64,000 nucleotides of DNA, taken from Gavia stellata (taxonomy: Eukaryota > Chordata > Aves > Gaviiformes > Gaviidae). How positions within the stretch are numbered: position 1 is the stretch's first letter; the number at the start of each line of letters is the position of its first letter. The stretch spans positions 63,181,686 through 63,245,685 of the forward strand of contig NC_082599.1 in assembly GCF_030936135.1 (NCBI RefSeq), written 5' to 3'. The translations under genes and the position numbers were made by a program. The notes below the pieces were generated by a model that saw nothing but the letters and a program-made list of their open reading frames with translations, did no database searches and was not told the origin of the DNA. Below are positions 28,860 to 41,189 of the stretch, in pieces.

Positions 28860-29690
28860 CAAACATGTTACAAATCTGTAATATAAAAACTCACCTACAC
28901 ACTGTACGAGGGTGAGCAGACACTTCTTTATTGCAGCGCTGGACGCACAGGGGATCGCTCCACTTCGTGTGCGTGCTTAGTTTCTCTGCTACAAAAGTTA
29001 TAGACAATCAAAGTATACATATTCATCACATTTCCAAGAAACAATTAACATACTCATACCATTTCTGAGAACTCATTAATATATGTAAATGCTCGTGACG
29101 CATGCGCCTCCAGGTACACAGGTGGTTGTCTAAGGTCCTCTGGTGGTCGGCCATAGTCTTCCTCATGGTGTCCTTTAGTCGAACCCCATCTTTGCGCAGG
29201 CTCAGGTTGGTTGCAAAATTCCATTCTTGGAATCTTCCTAAGTTTTCCTCGGTTTACCGACAAGGCCTACAATTTGTCATTCTCTTGACAAGCAAATCCT
29301 ACCTATTCACAATGCTACATTGTTCAGCAGTTAGTTTATGATTAAATCACAGATAAATCATATCTAGTTACCTTCATACAGAATATATGTAATTTAATTT
29401 TTATTAATCGCTCTCTGGATTATACTGTTCTATCAATAGCCATACTTAAAATAATCAATGGTTGTTTCTATTAATATTTATTGATTGGCATTCTTGATAT
29501 TCGAATCAAGGTGGGAAAGGTAAGGAACTTTCCAAGCAGCATCACTGGCCAGGTCACATTGTTACAGGACCCAGACAAAACTGCTCTATTCGATTCTTCA
29601 TCGTTCCATCTCGCTACAAGTAGGTCCTTAATATGGAACAGCGACTCCCTGGTGAGGTTCCTATGGTTATTGTTTCAAACGTAACAATCC
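28860..29690 (-). mobile_element. Candidate LTR, minus strand
   Basis: On the minus strand the order is a TATA-like box (about 29,075-29,085), then AATAAA (complement of 28,928-28,933), then a short U5-like stretch. The right end reads TGTTACGTTTG in that orientation. Neither a CA end nor a target duplication could be fixed, so the borders are approximate. I do not recognise the family. Confidence 0.4.
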
Positions 29691-31880
29691 TAACTTATAC
29701 CTTTGTATTTTATTCTTTTATTTATTAATCAAACTTAACCTTTCTATATGATCAAATCTTGATTATTTAAAAATCAGAGTATTTGCAACAAACATACACC
29801 ACGACCAGCCATTTCACTAGACTGAAGGCTGGCAGCAGCGTACCAGGACAGTCCTTTCTGGTCACTTCACTCCTGGGCAGAAATCCTACAGACTTCCTTT
29901 AGTTCAGCCCATAAAACACCACCTAATTTAATGCCAGAAATCCAAAGAGCTACAGTAAGGGTTTGGGTTTGGGGTTTTGGTTTTAACAGAGCATAGCAGA
30001 TAAAAAGCAAGCAAACAAACAAAACCCCCGGTAAACCCCTGACGCACTAATGAGGAACAAAAGGTTGAGCCCAAGCTCAGTCCCAGGGCAAGCAGGCTGG
30101 CAGAGGGGAGAGGACGCTGCTGGGGGACCGGGCTGCGGGGCAGGAGGCAGCCAGGGACCAGAGCTCTGCCGGCACTGCGGTGCTGCTCCAGCCCGGCACG
30201 GCGGCTCACCCAGCGGGACCCGGCAGCTCTTCCCTCCGCAGACCCGGTTCTGCTCTGAACCCGAGCTGCAGCTGCGTGTCCACAGCACCCTGCCTTCAGC
30301 AGCACCAGAGGGGAGGAAACACCGACCCGGAGCAGACACCAGGCCTGTCCCACCTGCTTCGCACGGCATCCCTGCAGCTACAGGCACCTCCTGGAAGGCC
30401 GGAGCATGCAACTGCAGTTTTTAAACGTCTTTCCACAAAGACCAGGCGATGACAGAACAGATTCAGAGGGCGAAAAGGGGGGAAAAGGAGGAGGAAATCG
30501 GTCTGCCTGGCTACATGAGATCGGTACGAGAAACAACGAGAGATGCAGGACAAAGCAGAACTGAGCAGGACCTTGAAGGCGAGGTGAAGAAAAGATAGGC
30601 AAGTTGAACTACAGAAGTGTTCGGAAGAAGAACTATTTTGTTTAAATCTCAATTAATTCTTGGTTAGTAATTCCTTATCAATTACTCTGATTATTAATTT
30701 TATTTTCACACAGGCATTTTTTCAACATTTAAGAAGATGCAGCTGTGAGAAGTGCACAGCACAGAGCAGCCTGTGACAGTCCCCGTTGTCTCCTTAGGAC
30801 GAGGAGCAGCCCCAGGAGCTGCCCTTGGGCAGAAGGACGGCCCAGGAGAAGCACGGAGGAGCCGCTGCAAGGAAGGAACCGGGGACTCGCCGAGGATGCC
30901 CAGGGATGTATGTCACTGGGGCAGGAGGGCTGGGTCAGGGGTTGGGTACCGGGAAGGGGCAGCAGCAAGGCTGCCTTAAAAGCCTGGGTGCACAGGGGAC
31001 CCCAGAGAAGCACCCAGGAGCGGTCATGCAGCAGCGAGGTGACAACCGGCAGGCTGGCAGCACATCAGGCGGTACAAGCTTGCAGAGAAAAACGATGGCA
31101 ATTAGTGACATCGCATTTATAGCCATCAACAGCCACAACGTTACTGCAGTTATTTCCAGTCTCAGAGCAAGTGCTGCTGCCATATTTCCCAATCAGAAGC
31201 ACTCCCAGCTTTGCAGCACATAGAAACTTTCAGCACGTTCCAATTACTTCTTGTACCTTAATGACTTCAGGTTTCTGCTCCGTCCGCAGGTGTAAGGAGA
31301 TTATTTTCTGAATGTTCGAACTCGAAAAAACAGACTTTGTCTTTTGAAAAACGTGCAACTGAAAAGCTCACCGCAGAAACGGAACTCTCTCCATCCTGGA
31401 AGCCAGAGGAGCAGCAAGGCTCTGCAAAGGCGCTGGGCCCCAGGACACCCCCGTGCCCACCCCCAGCCTCTCCCAGCACCCGCGAGCTGTGGGAACCCCT
31501 CCCGCAGGCAGAAGGCAAGAACCCGCCCGGGGCCAGCTCTCGCCTCCCGGCTTCGTGCCGGCTTCTGATGGATGCACCTTGGCTCCGGGAGCTCCCACCC
31601 TCTGCAACACCACTCTGAGGCTGCTTCATCACCCTAAAACCACCCAATTCACGTCACCACAAAGAGCAGCAAGCATTGAGCGTGTCCTTTTTTCCACACT
31701 TGAACTAAAGGGCGGAAATTAACTTTCCCACCATTCATCCGACCGACAAACCCTATGGACACAACGTACCCTCACGGACACCAAAAACCTGCCAAATCCG
31801 AGGGAAAAGGCCAACTCAGTCGCACACCAGCACGCCTGAACAGCGCGGGCTCTGGCAACGGACCTTCAACGACGTAAAAC
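29691..31880. other. Unrecognised sequence
   Basis: I see no gene. The base composition rises in GC towards 30,100-30,400 and again from 31,400. Confidence 0.4.
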
Positions 31881-31884
31881 CCAG

Positions 31885-32380
31885 AACCGGGTGAAATTTG
31901 GGGGCTTCGGGACAAAGCTCTCCCCGCCCCGGGCGCTCCCGCCCCGGCCCCGCCGCGCTCCCGCACCGCCGGTTCCGGCCGCTGCCGCCTCCCGGGGCCG
32001 GGGCCGCCCCGCCCGCCCTCATGAATATTCATGAGCCGCCGCTCAGGCCGGCTCCGCCCCCGCCGCGGGGAGCCCCGGCAGCGCGGCCCGGCGGGGAGCG
32101 GGGCCGGGGGAGAACGGGGCGGCGGGGGGACGGGGACGGGGACGGGGACGGAGCCGGGCCGGGCCGCGGGGCGGAGGGGCGGGGAGCTGCGGGGCGGGGG
32201 CTCCCGCAGGGACACGCTGCAGCGGGGCTGCTGCCCGCCGCCACGGAGCGAAGTGCGCCGGGAGGAGGGGCCGTGTGCGGCAGCGGGACCGGCACCGAGA
32301 CACGGCCTCTGCCGCGGCTCTGCCGCTGCCACCCGTCACTGGAGGAGCGCTGGGTAACGACTGCAGCATCGACGGCGTGA
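31885..32380. promoter_or_regulatory. CpG island
   Basis: Very GC-rich with dense CpG, GC-box-like GGGGCGGGG strings and a repeated GGGGAC run at about 32,128-32,155. It could be an unassigned promoter; no transcript or coding exon can be tied to it. Confidence 0.6.
32019..32034. promoter_or_regulatory. Perfect 16-bp palindrome in the CpG island
   Basis: TCATGAATATTCATGA equals its own reverse complement. The AT-rich core stands out in GC-rich surroundings and resembles dimeric POU-type homeodomain sites; that reading is inference. Confidence 0.5.
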
Positions 32381-32384
32381 CTAT

Positions 32385-35300
32385 CCAGAGTCCTCCCCCT
32401 CCTCAGGATGCCTCCTGCCCCCTCTCCTCCTCCTCCTCTTCCACTTCTCCTCCTCCTCCTCGTCCTCCTCCTCCTCACAAGCCCTTGTGCTCAGGAGTCC
32501 TCCTCTTCCTCCTCCTCCTCTTCAGGAGTCCTCCTCCTCCTCCTCCTCCTCCTCAGGAGTCCTCCTCCTCCTCCTCCTTTATAGCAGTCCTCCCCCTCAG
32601 GAGTCCTCCTATGCTTCCTCCTCAGGAGTCCTCCTCTTCCTCCTCCTCCCCCTTCTCAGGAGTCCTCCTCTTCAGGACTTCTCCTCCTACACAGGATGCC
32701 TCCTTCCTCAGAGTTCTCCAGGAGTACTCCTCCTCAGAACTCCTCCTTACCTTCCGCCCCCTCAGGAGTCCTCTTCCTCCTCCACCTCCTCCTCCTCAGA
32801 AGTCCTCCTTCACCTCCTCCTCTGGACTTTACCTCTTCCCCCTAAGGAATTCTCCTCCCCGCCCTCCTCAGGTGTCCACTCCCTCTTTCTCCTCAAAAGT
32901 TCTCCTCCTCCTCCTCAGACCTTATCCTCCTCAGGAGTCCTCCCGCTTGTCCTCATGAGTGCTCCTTCTGCTCTATACAAGTCATCCTCCTCAGGACCCT
33001 TTTCTCCTCCTCCTACTCAGGACTTCTCTTTCTCTAGGTTCTCCACCTCAGGGGTCCTCCTCTTCCTCCTCCTCCTCCTCAATGGTCCTCCTCCTCTTCC
33101 TCCTTCTTCTCCTAAGGAGTATTCTTATTCCTCCTCCTCCTCTTCCTCAGGAATCCTCATCCTTCTCCTACTCAGGTCTCCTTCTTGTACAGAATTCTCC
33201 TCAGGAGTCCTCGTCCTCCTCAGGAGTCCTCGTCCTCTTCCTCCTTCTCCTAAGGAGTCGTCTTCTTCCTCATCATCATCAGGAATCCCCCTTCTCCTAC
33301 TCAGGACTCCTTCTTGTACAGAATTCTCCTCAGGAGTCTTTGTCCTCCTCAGGAGAACTCCTCTTCAGGAGTCCTCCTCCTCTTCCTCCTCCTCAGAAGT
33401 CCTCCTTCACCTACTCAGAAGTCCTCCTCTTCAGGAGTCCTCCTCTTTCTCTTCCTCCTCTTCAGGAGTCCTCCTATGTCCTCCTCAGAAGTTCTCTTCC
33501 TATTCAGGAATTTTCCACTTCTTCATCAGGACTTCCCCTCTTTCTCCTCCTCAGGACTCCTCCTTCAAAAGAGTTCTTCTCCTCAGGACTCCTCCTCCTC
33601 CTTCTCAGGAGACCATCTCTTTCCGCTCCTCAGGATTCATCCTTCAACTCCTAGGAGTCCTTCTCGTCCTCTTCCTCCTCGGGAGTCCTTCTCCTCCTCT
33701 TCCTCCTCAGGAGTCCTTCTCCTTCTTTCTCCTCAAGAGTTCTCCTCATCCTCCTCAGGAGTGCTCCCGCTCATCCTCATGTGTGCTCCTTCTACTCCAT
33801 ACGAGTCATCCTCCTCAGGACCCTTCCTCCTCCTCAGCACTTCTTGTCTAGATTCTCCTCCTCAGGAGTCCTCCTCCTCCTCAGGAGTCCTCCTCCTCTT
33901 CCTCCTTCTTCTCCTAAGGCATCGTCTTCCTCCTCCTCCTCCTCAGGAATCCTCCTCCTTCTCCTACTCAGGATTCCTTCTTCTACAGAATTCTCCTCCT
34001 CAGGAGTCCTCGTCCTCCTCAGGAGTACTCCTCTTCAGGAGTCCTCCTTCACCTACTCCGAAGTCCTGCTCTTCAGGAGTCCTCCTCCTTCTCTTCCTCC
34101 TCCTCCTCAGGAGTCCTCAGAAGTTCTCTTCCTGTCCAGGAGTTTTCCACCTCTTCATCAGGAGTTCCCCTCCTTCTCCTCCTCAGGACTCCTCCTCCTT
34201 CAGAGTTCTCCTCTTCTCGAGTCCTCCTCTTCCTCCTAGAGGAGTCCTTCTATTCAGGAGTCCTCCTCCTCTACCTCTTCCTCCTCAGGAGTCCATCTCT
34301 TCCTCCTCCTCAGGATTCCTCCTTCACTTCCTCAGGAGTCCTTCTCCTTCTCTTCCTCCTCAGGAGTCCTCCTCTTTCTTTTCCTCCTCCTCAGGCCTCC
34401 TCCTCCTACACAGGATGCCTCCTTCTTCAGAGTTCTCCTCCTCAGGAGTCCTGCTCTTCCTCAGGAGTACTCCTCCTCAGAACTCCTCCTTATCTTCCTC
34501 CTCCTCAGGAGTCCTCTTCCTCTTCCTCCTCCTCCGCCGCCTCCTCCTCTGAAGTCCTCCTTCACCCCCTCCTCAGGTGTTTACCTCTTCCCCCTAAGGA
34601 ATCCTCCCCCTCAGGAGTCCACTCCTTCTTTCTCCTCAAGAGTTCTCCTCCTCCTCAGGAGGCCTTATCATCCTCAGGAGTCCTCCCGCTTGTCCTCATG
34701 AGTGCTTCTTCTACTCGATAGAAGTCGTCCTCCTCAGGAGCCTTCCTCCTGCTCCTACTCAGGACTCCTCCTTTTCTAGATTGTCCTTCTTGGGAGTCGT
34801 CCTCATCCTCAGGAGTTATCTTCTTCCTCGTCATTCTCTTCTTATTCCTCCTCCTCCTCAGATATCCCCCTCCTTCTCCTACTCAGGACTCCTTGTACAG
34901 AATTCTCCTCTTCAGGAGTCCTCATCCTCCTCAGGAGTACTTCTCTTCAGGAGTCTTCCTTCTCTTTCTCTTCCTCAGGATTCCTCCTCCTTTTTTCCTA
35001 CTCAGAGTCCTCCTCTTCCTGCTAAGGAAACCTCCTCCTCAAGAGGAGGACTCCTTCTCTTCTTCCTCAGGAGTCCACCTCCTCTTCCTCCTCAGCTGGC
35101 CTTATGCTCCCCAGGAGTCCTCATCCTCATGAGTGCTCCTTCTACTCTAGAGGTGTCGTCCTCCTCCTCCTACTACTCCTCAGGACTCAATTCTTTGTCT
35201 CGATTCTCCTCCTCAGGAGTCCTCCTCCTCTTCCTCCTCCATCTCCTCAGGAGTTTCCTCCTCCTCCTCCTCCTCTAGACTCCTTTTCCCCTTCCTCATG

Positions 35301-35900
35301 AGTCCTTCCTCTTCCTATGGTGTCCTCCTCCATCTCATCTATAGGAGGTCTTCTCCTCAGGTGTCCTCCTCTTCCTCCTCCTCCTCCTCTAGAGTCCTCT
35401 TCCTCATGAGTCCTTCCTCTTCCTATGGTGTCCTCCTCCATCTCATCTATAGGAGGTCTTCTCCTCAGGTGTCCTCCTCTTCCTCCTCCTCCTCCTCTAG
35501 AGTCCTCTTCCTCATGAGTCCTTCTCCTCCTATGGAGTTGCCATCATTGTCATCCTCCTCCTCCTCCACAGTCCTTTTCCTCTTGAGTCCTCCTCCTCGT
35601 CTTAAGGAGTCTTCCCCATCCTCCTCCTCCTCTATTGGAGTCCTTGTCTTCAGGTGCCCCTTTCATACTCCTCCTCAGAAATCCTACTCCTCATCCTCAG
35701 GAGTTATCCTCTTCCTCATCGTTCTCTTCCTCCTCCTCTGCTTCCGCCTCAGGAGTCCTTCTCCTCCTTTTTCCTGGAGCCCTCCATGCCCTCAGGTGTC
35801 CTTGTCCTCCTCCTCCTCTTCTTCTTCCTCCTCAGGAGTTCTTCTCCTCTTCCTCCCCCTTCTCCTTCTCCTCAGAACTCATCGTAATCCTCATCCTCCT
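32385..35900. repeat. CT-rich minisatellite (CCTCCTCAGGAGTCCTCC type)
   Basis: About 3.5 kb of degenerate units built from (CCT)n tracts broken by CTCAGGAGTCC or CTCAGGACTCC. The plus strand is almost pure pyrimidine apart from these breaks, so stop codons are rare and frames of more than 400 codons rich in Ser, Leu, Val and Pro appear. I regard these as a composition effect. Confidence 0.95.
35298..35513. repeat. Perfect 108-bp tandem duplication
   Basis: 35,298-35,405 and 35,406-35,513 appear identical by eye. This is much fresher than the degenerate minisatellite around it. Confidence 0.85.
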
Positions 35901-35904
35901 CAGG

Positions 35905-37478
35905 AGTTCTCCAGGCATCTCCCGGAGTCTTTTAACCTCTGCTTCAGAGACATGAGATCCCAGGTAGCAGCCCCAGACTCCTCCAAGGAAGCTACCCGAG
36001 ATGTCTTTTCTCTCCTTTAAAGGAAACTTTCTCCTCTGGGATGCACCCGAGACTCCTCCCAAATATCTCCCAGAGAGTTCTGACTTCTGATTTAGGGACG
36101 TGGAATCCCAGGTAGCAGCCCCAGACTCCTCCAAGGAAGCTACCTCAGATGTTTTTTCTCCTTTAGAGGAAGATCTCTCCTCCGGGATACGCCTGAGACT
36201 CCTCCCAGGCATGTCCCAGAGTCTTCTGACCTCTTCTTTACGGTCCTGAGATACCAGGTAGCAGTCCCAGACTCCTCCAAGGAGGCTACCTGAGATGTTT
36301 TTTCTCCTTTAGAGGAACACGTCTCCTCTGGGATCCACTCAAGACTACTCCAAGGCATGTCCCAGAGTCTTTTGACCACTTCTTATGGACCTGAGACTCC
36401 ACATAGTAGCCCCAGACTCCTCCAAGGAAAATTCACAAAATATTTTTTCTCTTTTAAAGGAAGATCTCTCCTCAGGGATCTGCCCGAGACTCCTCCCAGG
36501 CATCTCCCAGAGCCTTTTGACCTCTGCTTCAGGGACATGAGATCCCGGGTAGCTGTCCCAGACTCCTCCTAGGAAGCTACCCGAAAAGCTTTTCCTCTTT
36601 TGGAGGAAGCACTCTCCACCAGGATGAACCCGAGACTCCTCCCAGGCATCTCCCAGAGTGTTTGGACCTCTGCTTCAGGGACCTGTGATTCCAGGTTGCA
36701 TCCCCAGACTCCTCCAAGGAAGCTTCCTGAGATGATTTTTCTCTTTTGAAGGAAGATCTCTCCCCTGGGATCCACCCAGGACTCCTCTCAGGAAGATCCC
36801 AGAGTGTTTGGAGATATGCTTTAGGGACATTAGTACCCGGGTAGCAGTCCCAGACTCCTCCAAGGCAGCTTCCCGAGTATATTTTTCTCCTTTGGAGGAA
36901 ACTCTTTCCTCTGGGATCCACCCGAGACTCCTCCCAGGCATCTCCTGGAGTGTTTTCACCTCTGATTTAGTGATGTGAGATCCTGCGTAGCAGTCCTGGA
37001 CTCCTCCAAGGAAGATACCCAAGAAGTTTTTCCCTCTTTTGGAGGAAACTCTCTCCTCTGCGATCCACCCGAGACTGCTACCAGGCATGTCCTGGAGTCC
37101 TTTGACCTCTGATGTAGTGACGTGAGATCCCAGGTAGCAGCCCCAGACTCCTCCAACAAAGCTTCACGAGATGTTTTTTCTTCTTTAGAGGAAGTTCTCT
37201 CCTCCGGGTCCACCCCAGACTCCTCCGAAGCAATTTCCAGAGTCTTCTGACCACTGCTTCAAGGACCTGAGATCCTGGGTAGCAGCTCCAGACTCCTCGA
37301 AGGAAGCACCCAGAGTATATTTTTGTCCTTTGGGTGAAACTCTCTCCTCCAGGATCTGCCCAAGACGACTCCCAGGCATCTCCAGGAGTTTTTTCACGTG
37401 TGCTTTAGGGACCTGAGACCCAGGGTAGCAGCCCCATACTCCTTCAAGGAATCTACCCAAGATGTTTTTTCCTCTTTT
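35905..37478. repeat. Array of ~145-147-bp repeats, about 11 units
   Basis: Each unit holds 'gactcctcccaggcatctcc', a 'gaccTctgcttcagggacctgagatccc' segment, 'gtagcagccccagactcctc', 'aaggaagctacc', and a 'ttttctcctttggaggaa' segment ending 'ctctcctctgggatcca'. The last element recurs at about 36,035, 36,179, 36,324, 36,471, 36,618, 36,763, 36,910 and 37,056. Since most units are not multiples of three, open frames on the minus strand (up to 137 codons) shift between units and are unlikely to be genes. Confidence 0.95.
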
Positions 37479-40400
37479 GGAGAGCAGAGCGGATGGGCAG
37501 AATCACCTCCCTTGACCTGCTGGCTACCCTGCTTTTGATCTAGCCCAGGATACAGCTGGCTTTTGGGCTGTGAGCGCACATTGCCAGCTCATGTCCAGCT
37601 TTCCGTCCACCAGTACCCCCAAGTCCTTCCCTGCAGGGCTGCTCTCAATCCATTCATCCCCCAGCCTGTATTGATACCGGGCATTGCCCCGACACAGGTG
37701 CAGGACCTTGCACTTGGCCTTGTTGAACCTCATGAAATTCGCATGGACCCGCTTCTCAAGCTTGTCCAGGTCCCTCTGAATGGCATCCTATCCCTCAGGC
37801 GTGTCATCTGCACCACTCAGATCGGTGTCATCTAAACTTGCTGAGGGTGCACTCGATCCCACTGTCTATGTCATTGATGAAGATATTAAACTGTACTGGT
37901 CCCAATATGGACCCCTGAGGGACACCGCTTGTCACTGATCTCCATCCGGACATTGAACTGTTGACCACTGCCCTCTGGATGCGACCATCCAACCAATTCC
38001 TCATCCACTGGACAATCCATCCATCAAATCCATCTCCAACTCAGAGAGAAGGATGTTGTGGGGGACCGTGTGAAAGGCCTTACAGAAGTCCAGGTAGATG
38101 ACATCCGGAGCTCTTCCCTTGTCCGCTGCTGTAGTCACTCCGTCATAGAAGGCCACTAAGTTGGTCAGGCAAGACTTGCCCTTGGTGAAGCCATGCTGGC
38201 TGTCTCGAATCGCCTCCCTGCCCTCCATGTGCCTTAGCATAGCTTCTAGGAGGATTTGTTCCATGATCTTCCCAGGCACACAGGTGAGGCTGACAGGTCA
38301 GTCGTTCCCAGCATCCTCCTTCCTGTCCATTTTAAAAACAGGTGCAATGTTTCCATTTTCCAGTCACCAGGGACTTCACCTGGCTGCCGTGACTTTTCAA
38401 ACAGTATGGAGAGTGGCTTGGCAACTACATCAGCCCATTCCCTCAGGACTCCGGGATGCATCTCGTCAGGTCCCATAGACTTATGTACGTCCAGGTTCCT
38501 CAGGTGGTCACGAACCTGATCTTCTCTTACAGTGGGAGTGACTTTGCTCCCTCAGTCCCTGTCTTGCGGTCCATCCACTCGAGAGGTGTGGGAAGAGAAG
38601 TTGCCCGTGAAGACTGAGGCAAAACAGTTGCTGAGTACCTCAGCCTTCTCCTCATGTGTTGTTACCAGTTTCCCAGTCGTATTCATCAGGGAGGTACACT
38701 TTCTTGGACCTTCCTTTTCTGGCTGACATACCTGTAGAAGCCCTTCTTACTATTCTCTGTGTCCCTGGCCAAGTTCAGCTCCAGCCACACCTTGGCCTTC
38801 CTGACCCCATCCCTGCACAACCAGGCAGCGTCCCTATACTCTTCCCAGGATACCTGTCACTGCTTCCACTGCCTGTGCATTTCCTTCTTGCCCTTTACTT
38901 TGACCAGCCGGTCTCAACTCAGCCATGCCGGTCTCTTGCCTTCCTTTCCTCATTTCTTACACCTGAAGATCGAGAGCTCTTGCACTCTCTGGAAAGCGTC
39001 CTTAAAGATCTGCCAGCTCTGTTCTGCTCCCTTGCCCTTGAGGGCAGTTTCCCAGGGGCTCCTATTGGCTCACTCCTTGAACAGCTGGAAGTTTGCTTTC
39101 TTAAAATTCAGGGTCCTGACTTTACTCTTTGCCTGACCCACATCCCTCAGGACTGTGAACTCCACCAGTGCATGATCACCGCAGCCCAGGCTGCCTCCAA
39201 TATTGACGTCAGCAATTAGCTCAATTGCATTGGTGACCGTCAGGTCCAGTATCGCATCCGCTCTGGTAGGGCTGTGTGACATTGTGTGCTTAGCCCACCG
39301 CTGCAACCTGACCTTTATCCCCCTTAACCCTGCTCGAGCGATAACCACCAGTGGCGGTCGTGATGGCTGCATCTGGTCGTGATGGCTGCATCCGGCTCAA
39401 AGTGGATTCGGGAGACAGATAACAACACAATAGCCAAGGGCTGATGTGGGCAATGTGCCCACCTAACCACAGTGCTGGTCAAAGTCCCACTCAAGCCAAA
39501 TCTGGAAGAAAGAAACTAAGATCTCTGTGGTCGGTATGCAAATATGACTAGGAGTCAGTCATCTTACCCCCATAAATAGTGAGCAGCCCAAGAGCCCTTT
39601 GAGCTCTCCTGCACGGCAGCGGGCTGCACAACGGGATCTCCCCTTGAGCAGGGACGCCTCCCAAGGTTACGCCTGCCGCAGAGATCCCTTACTCCTTGGT
39701 GTTGAGAGAGTCCTTGCCGCAACAGATCCTCGGTAAGTGACTAATAGCTTGCTAAACTTTGTAAGCTTCACTAAGATTATATCTTTGATTGATTGTGCAC
39801 ATACAATCCTTTAGACATAAACCGTTGACCAAGTCCAAGACCAAGTTTGGATCCAGCCGCATCTAGCTCTATGCAGTAAATAATCAAGTGTCCCTTGCCA
39901 TTGAATCTTGTTAAAGCACTGTCACATTTACTGTGAAACAGCAATTTAACAAAGTTTGATATCAATAAACATATTGCTGCTTCTCTCTTAGGAGCAAAGT
40001 GCATCTATCACGCCATCCACGACACGCTGTCCATTACCTGGCTTAAGAAGTTATCCTCAGTGCTCTCCGGGAGTCTCCTGCATCGCCTACAGCTCGCCAT
40101 GCTACTTTTCCAGCAGATGTTGGGGTGGTGGAAGTCCCCCAGCGGGACGAGAGCCTGCGAGTGCGATGCCTCCTGTAGCTGCAGCAAGAAGGCTTCGTCA
40201 ATAGGCTCCCCTTGATCTGGTGGCCTGTAGTAGACACCAAGTTACCTTTGTTTCCTCAGTCTCTAATTCTCACCCACAAGCTTTCAACTTGCTCGTGGCT
40301 GTCCTCCAGAGACAACTCTTCACAATCTATCCATTTCTTGACATAGAGGGCAAGCCCTCACCCCCTCCTTCCTTGCCTGTCCCTTCTGAACAGCCTGTAG

Positions 40401-40592
40401 CCATCCATAGCCCCACTCCAGTCATGGGGTTCCTCCCACCAGGTTTAAGTAATGGCAACTAGGTCGTAGCTTTCTAGCAGCACGGTGGCTTCCAACTCCT
40501 CCTGTTTGTTGCCCATGCTGTATGCATTGGTGCAGAGGCACTTCAGCATGTCACCTCCTCAGAGGAACACACATTAATTCCTTTGAGGTATT
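37479..40592 (-). mobile_element. CR1 LINE, minus strand, endonuclease and RT regions
   Basis: Minus-strand frames match CR1 ORF2 in order: endonuclease parts (about 40,240-40,010 and 39,372-39,070, with GGSLGCGDHALVEF), RT start (about 38,476-38,246, with GPDEMHPGVLREWADVVAKP), RT core (38,279-38,001, with [15 protein letters not shown]) and RT end (37,733-37,524, with [14 protein letters not shown]). Frameshifts and stops break the ORF. The 3' end is missing: the copy stops at the minisatellite near 37,478. An LTR-like piece at 39,374-39,999 interrupts it. Confidence 0.9.
39374..39999 (+). mobile_element. LTR-like insertion inside the CR1
   Basis: A 626-bp block breaks the CR1 endonuclease frame. 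TGCATC flanks it at 39,368-39,373 and 40,000-40,005. It has a TATA-like CATAAATAG at about 39,571 and an AATAAA at about 39,964, in LTR order. It also has a GTAAGT at about 39,733 and a pyrimidine tract with CTTAG near 39,990. The ends are not a clean TG...CA, so the class is uncertain. Confidence 0.5.
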
Positions 40593-41187
40593 AAAAGAAG
40601 TGTGACCAGCAGGTCAAGGGAGGTGATTCTGCCCCTCTACTCCGCTCTGGCGAGACCCCAACTGGAATACTGCATCCAGCTCTGGAGTCCTCAGCACAGG
40701 AAAGACACGGACCTGTTGGAGCAGGTCCAGAGGAGGGCCACAAAAATCGTCAGAGGGAGGAAACAAATCTCCTATGAGGAAAGACCGAGTGAGTTGGGGT
40801 TGTTCAGCCTGGAGAAGAGAAGGCTCCGGGGAGACCTTCTTGCGGCCTTTCAGTACTTAAAGGGGGCTTATAAGAAAGATGGGGAGAGACTTCTAACAGG
40901 GCCTGTAGCGATCGGACAAGGGGTAATGTCTTTAAACTAAAAGAGGGTAGATTTAGACTAGACATGAGGAAGAAATGTTTTACAATGAGGGTGGTGAGGC
41001 ACTGGCACAGGCTGTCCAGAGAGGTGGTAGATGCCCCATCCCTGGAAACAGTCAAGGTCAGGCTGGACAGGGCTCTGAGCAACCTGACCTAGTTGAAGAT
41101 GTCCCTGCTCATGGCAGGGGCGGGGTTGGACTAGATGACCTCTAAAGGTCCCTTCCAACCCACAACATTCTATGATTCTATGATTTC
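40593..41187 (+). mobile_element. CR1 LINE 3' end, plus strand
   Basis: It runs from 'ccagcaggtcaagggaggtg' through 'gttcagcctggagaagagaa' and 'ggttggactagatgacctct' to an (ATTCTATG)n-type tail. It carries the last part of RT and the 3' UTR. It lies in the opposite orientation to the CR1 on both sides. Confidence 0.92.
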
Positions 41188-41189
41188 AC

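Noticed and set aside
32487-34552. Plus-strand open frames of 454 and 412 codons, Ser/Leu-rich
   Set aside because: They lie wholly in the CT-rich minisatellite, where stops are rare by composition. There is no domain, promoter or splice context.
36675-37088. 137-codon minus-strand frame with repeated peptide-like motifs
   Set aside because: It falls within the ~146-bp array. Most units are not multiples of three, so the frame shifts from unit to unit.
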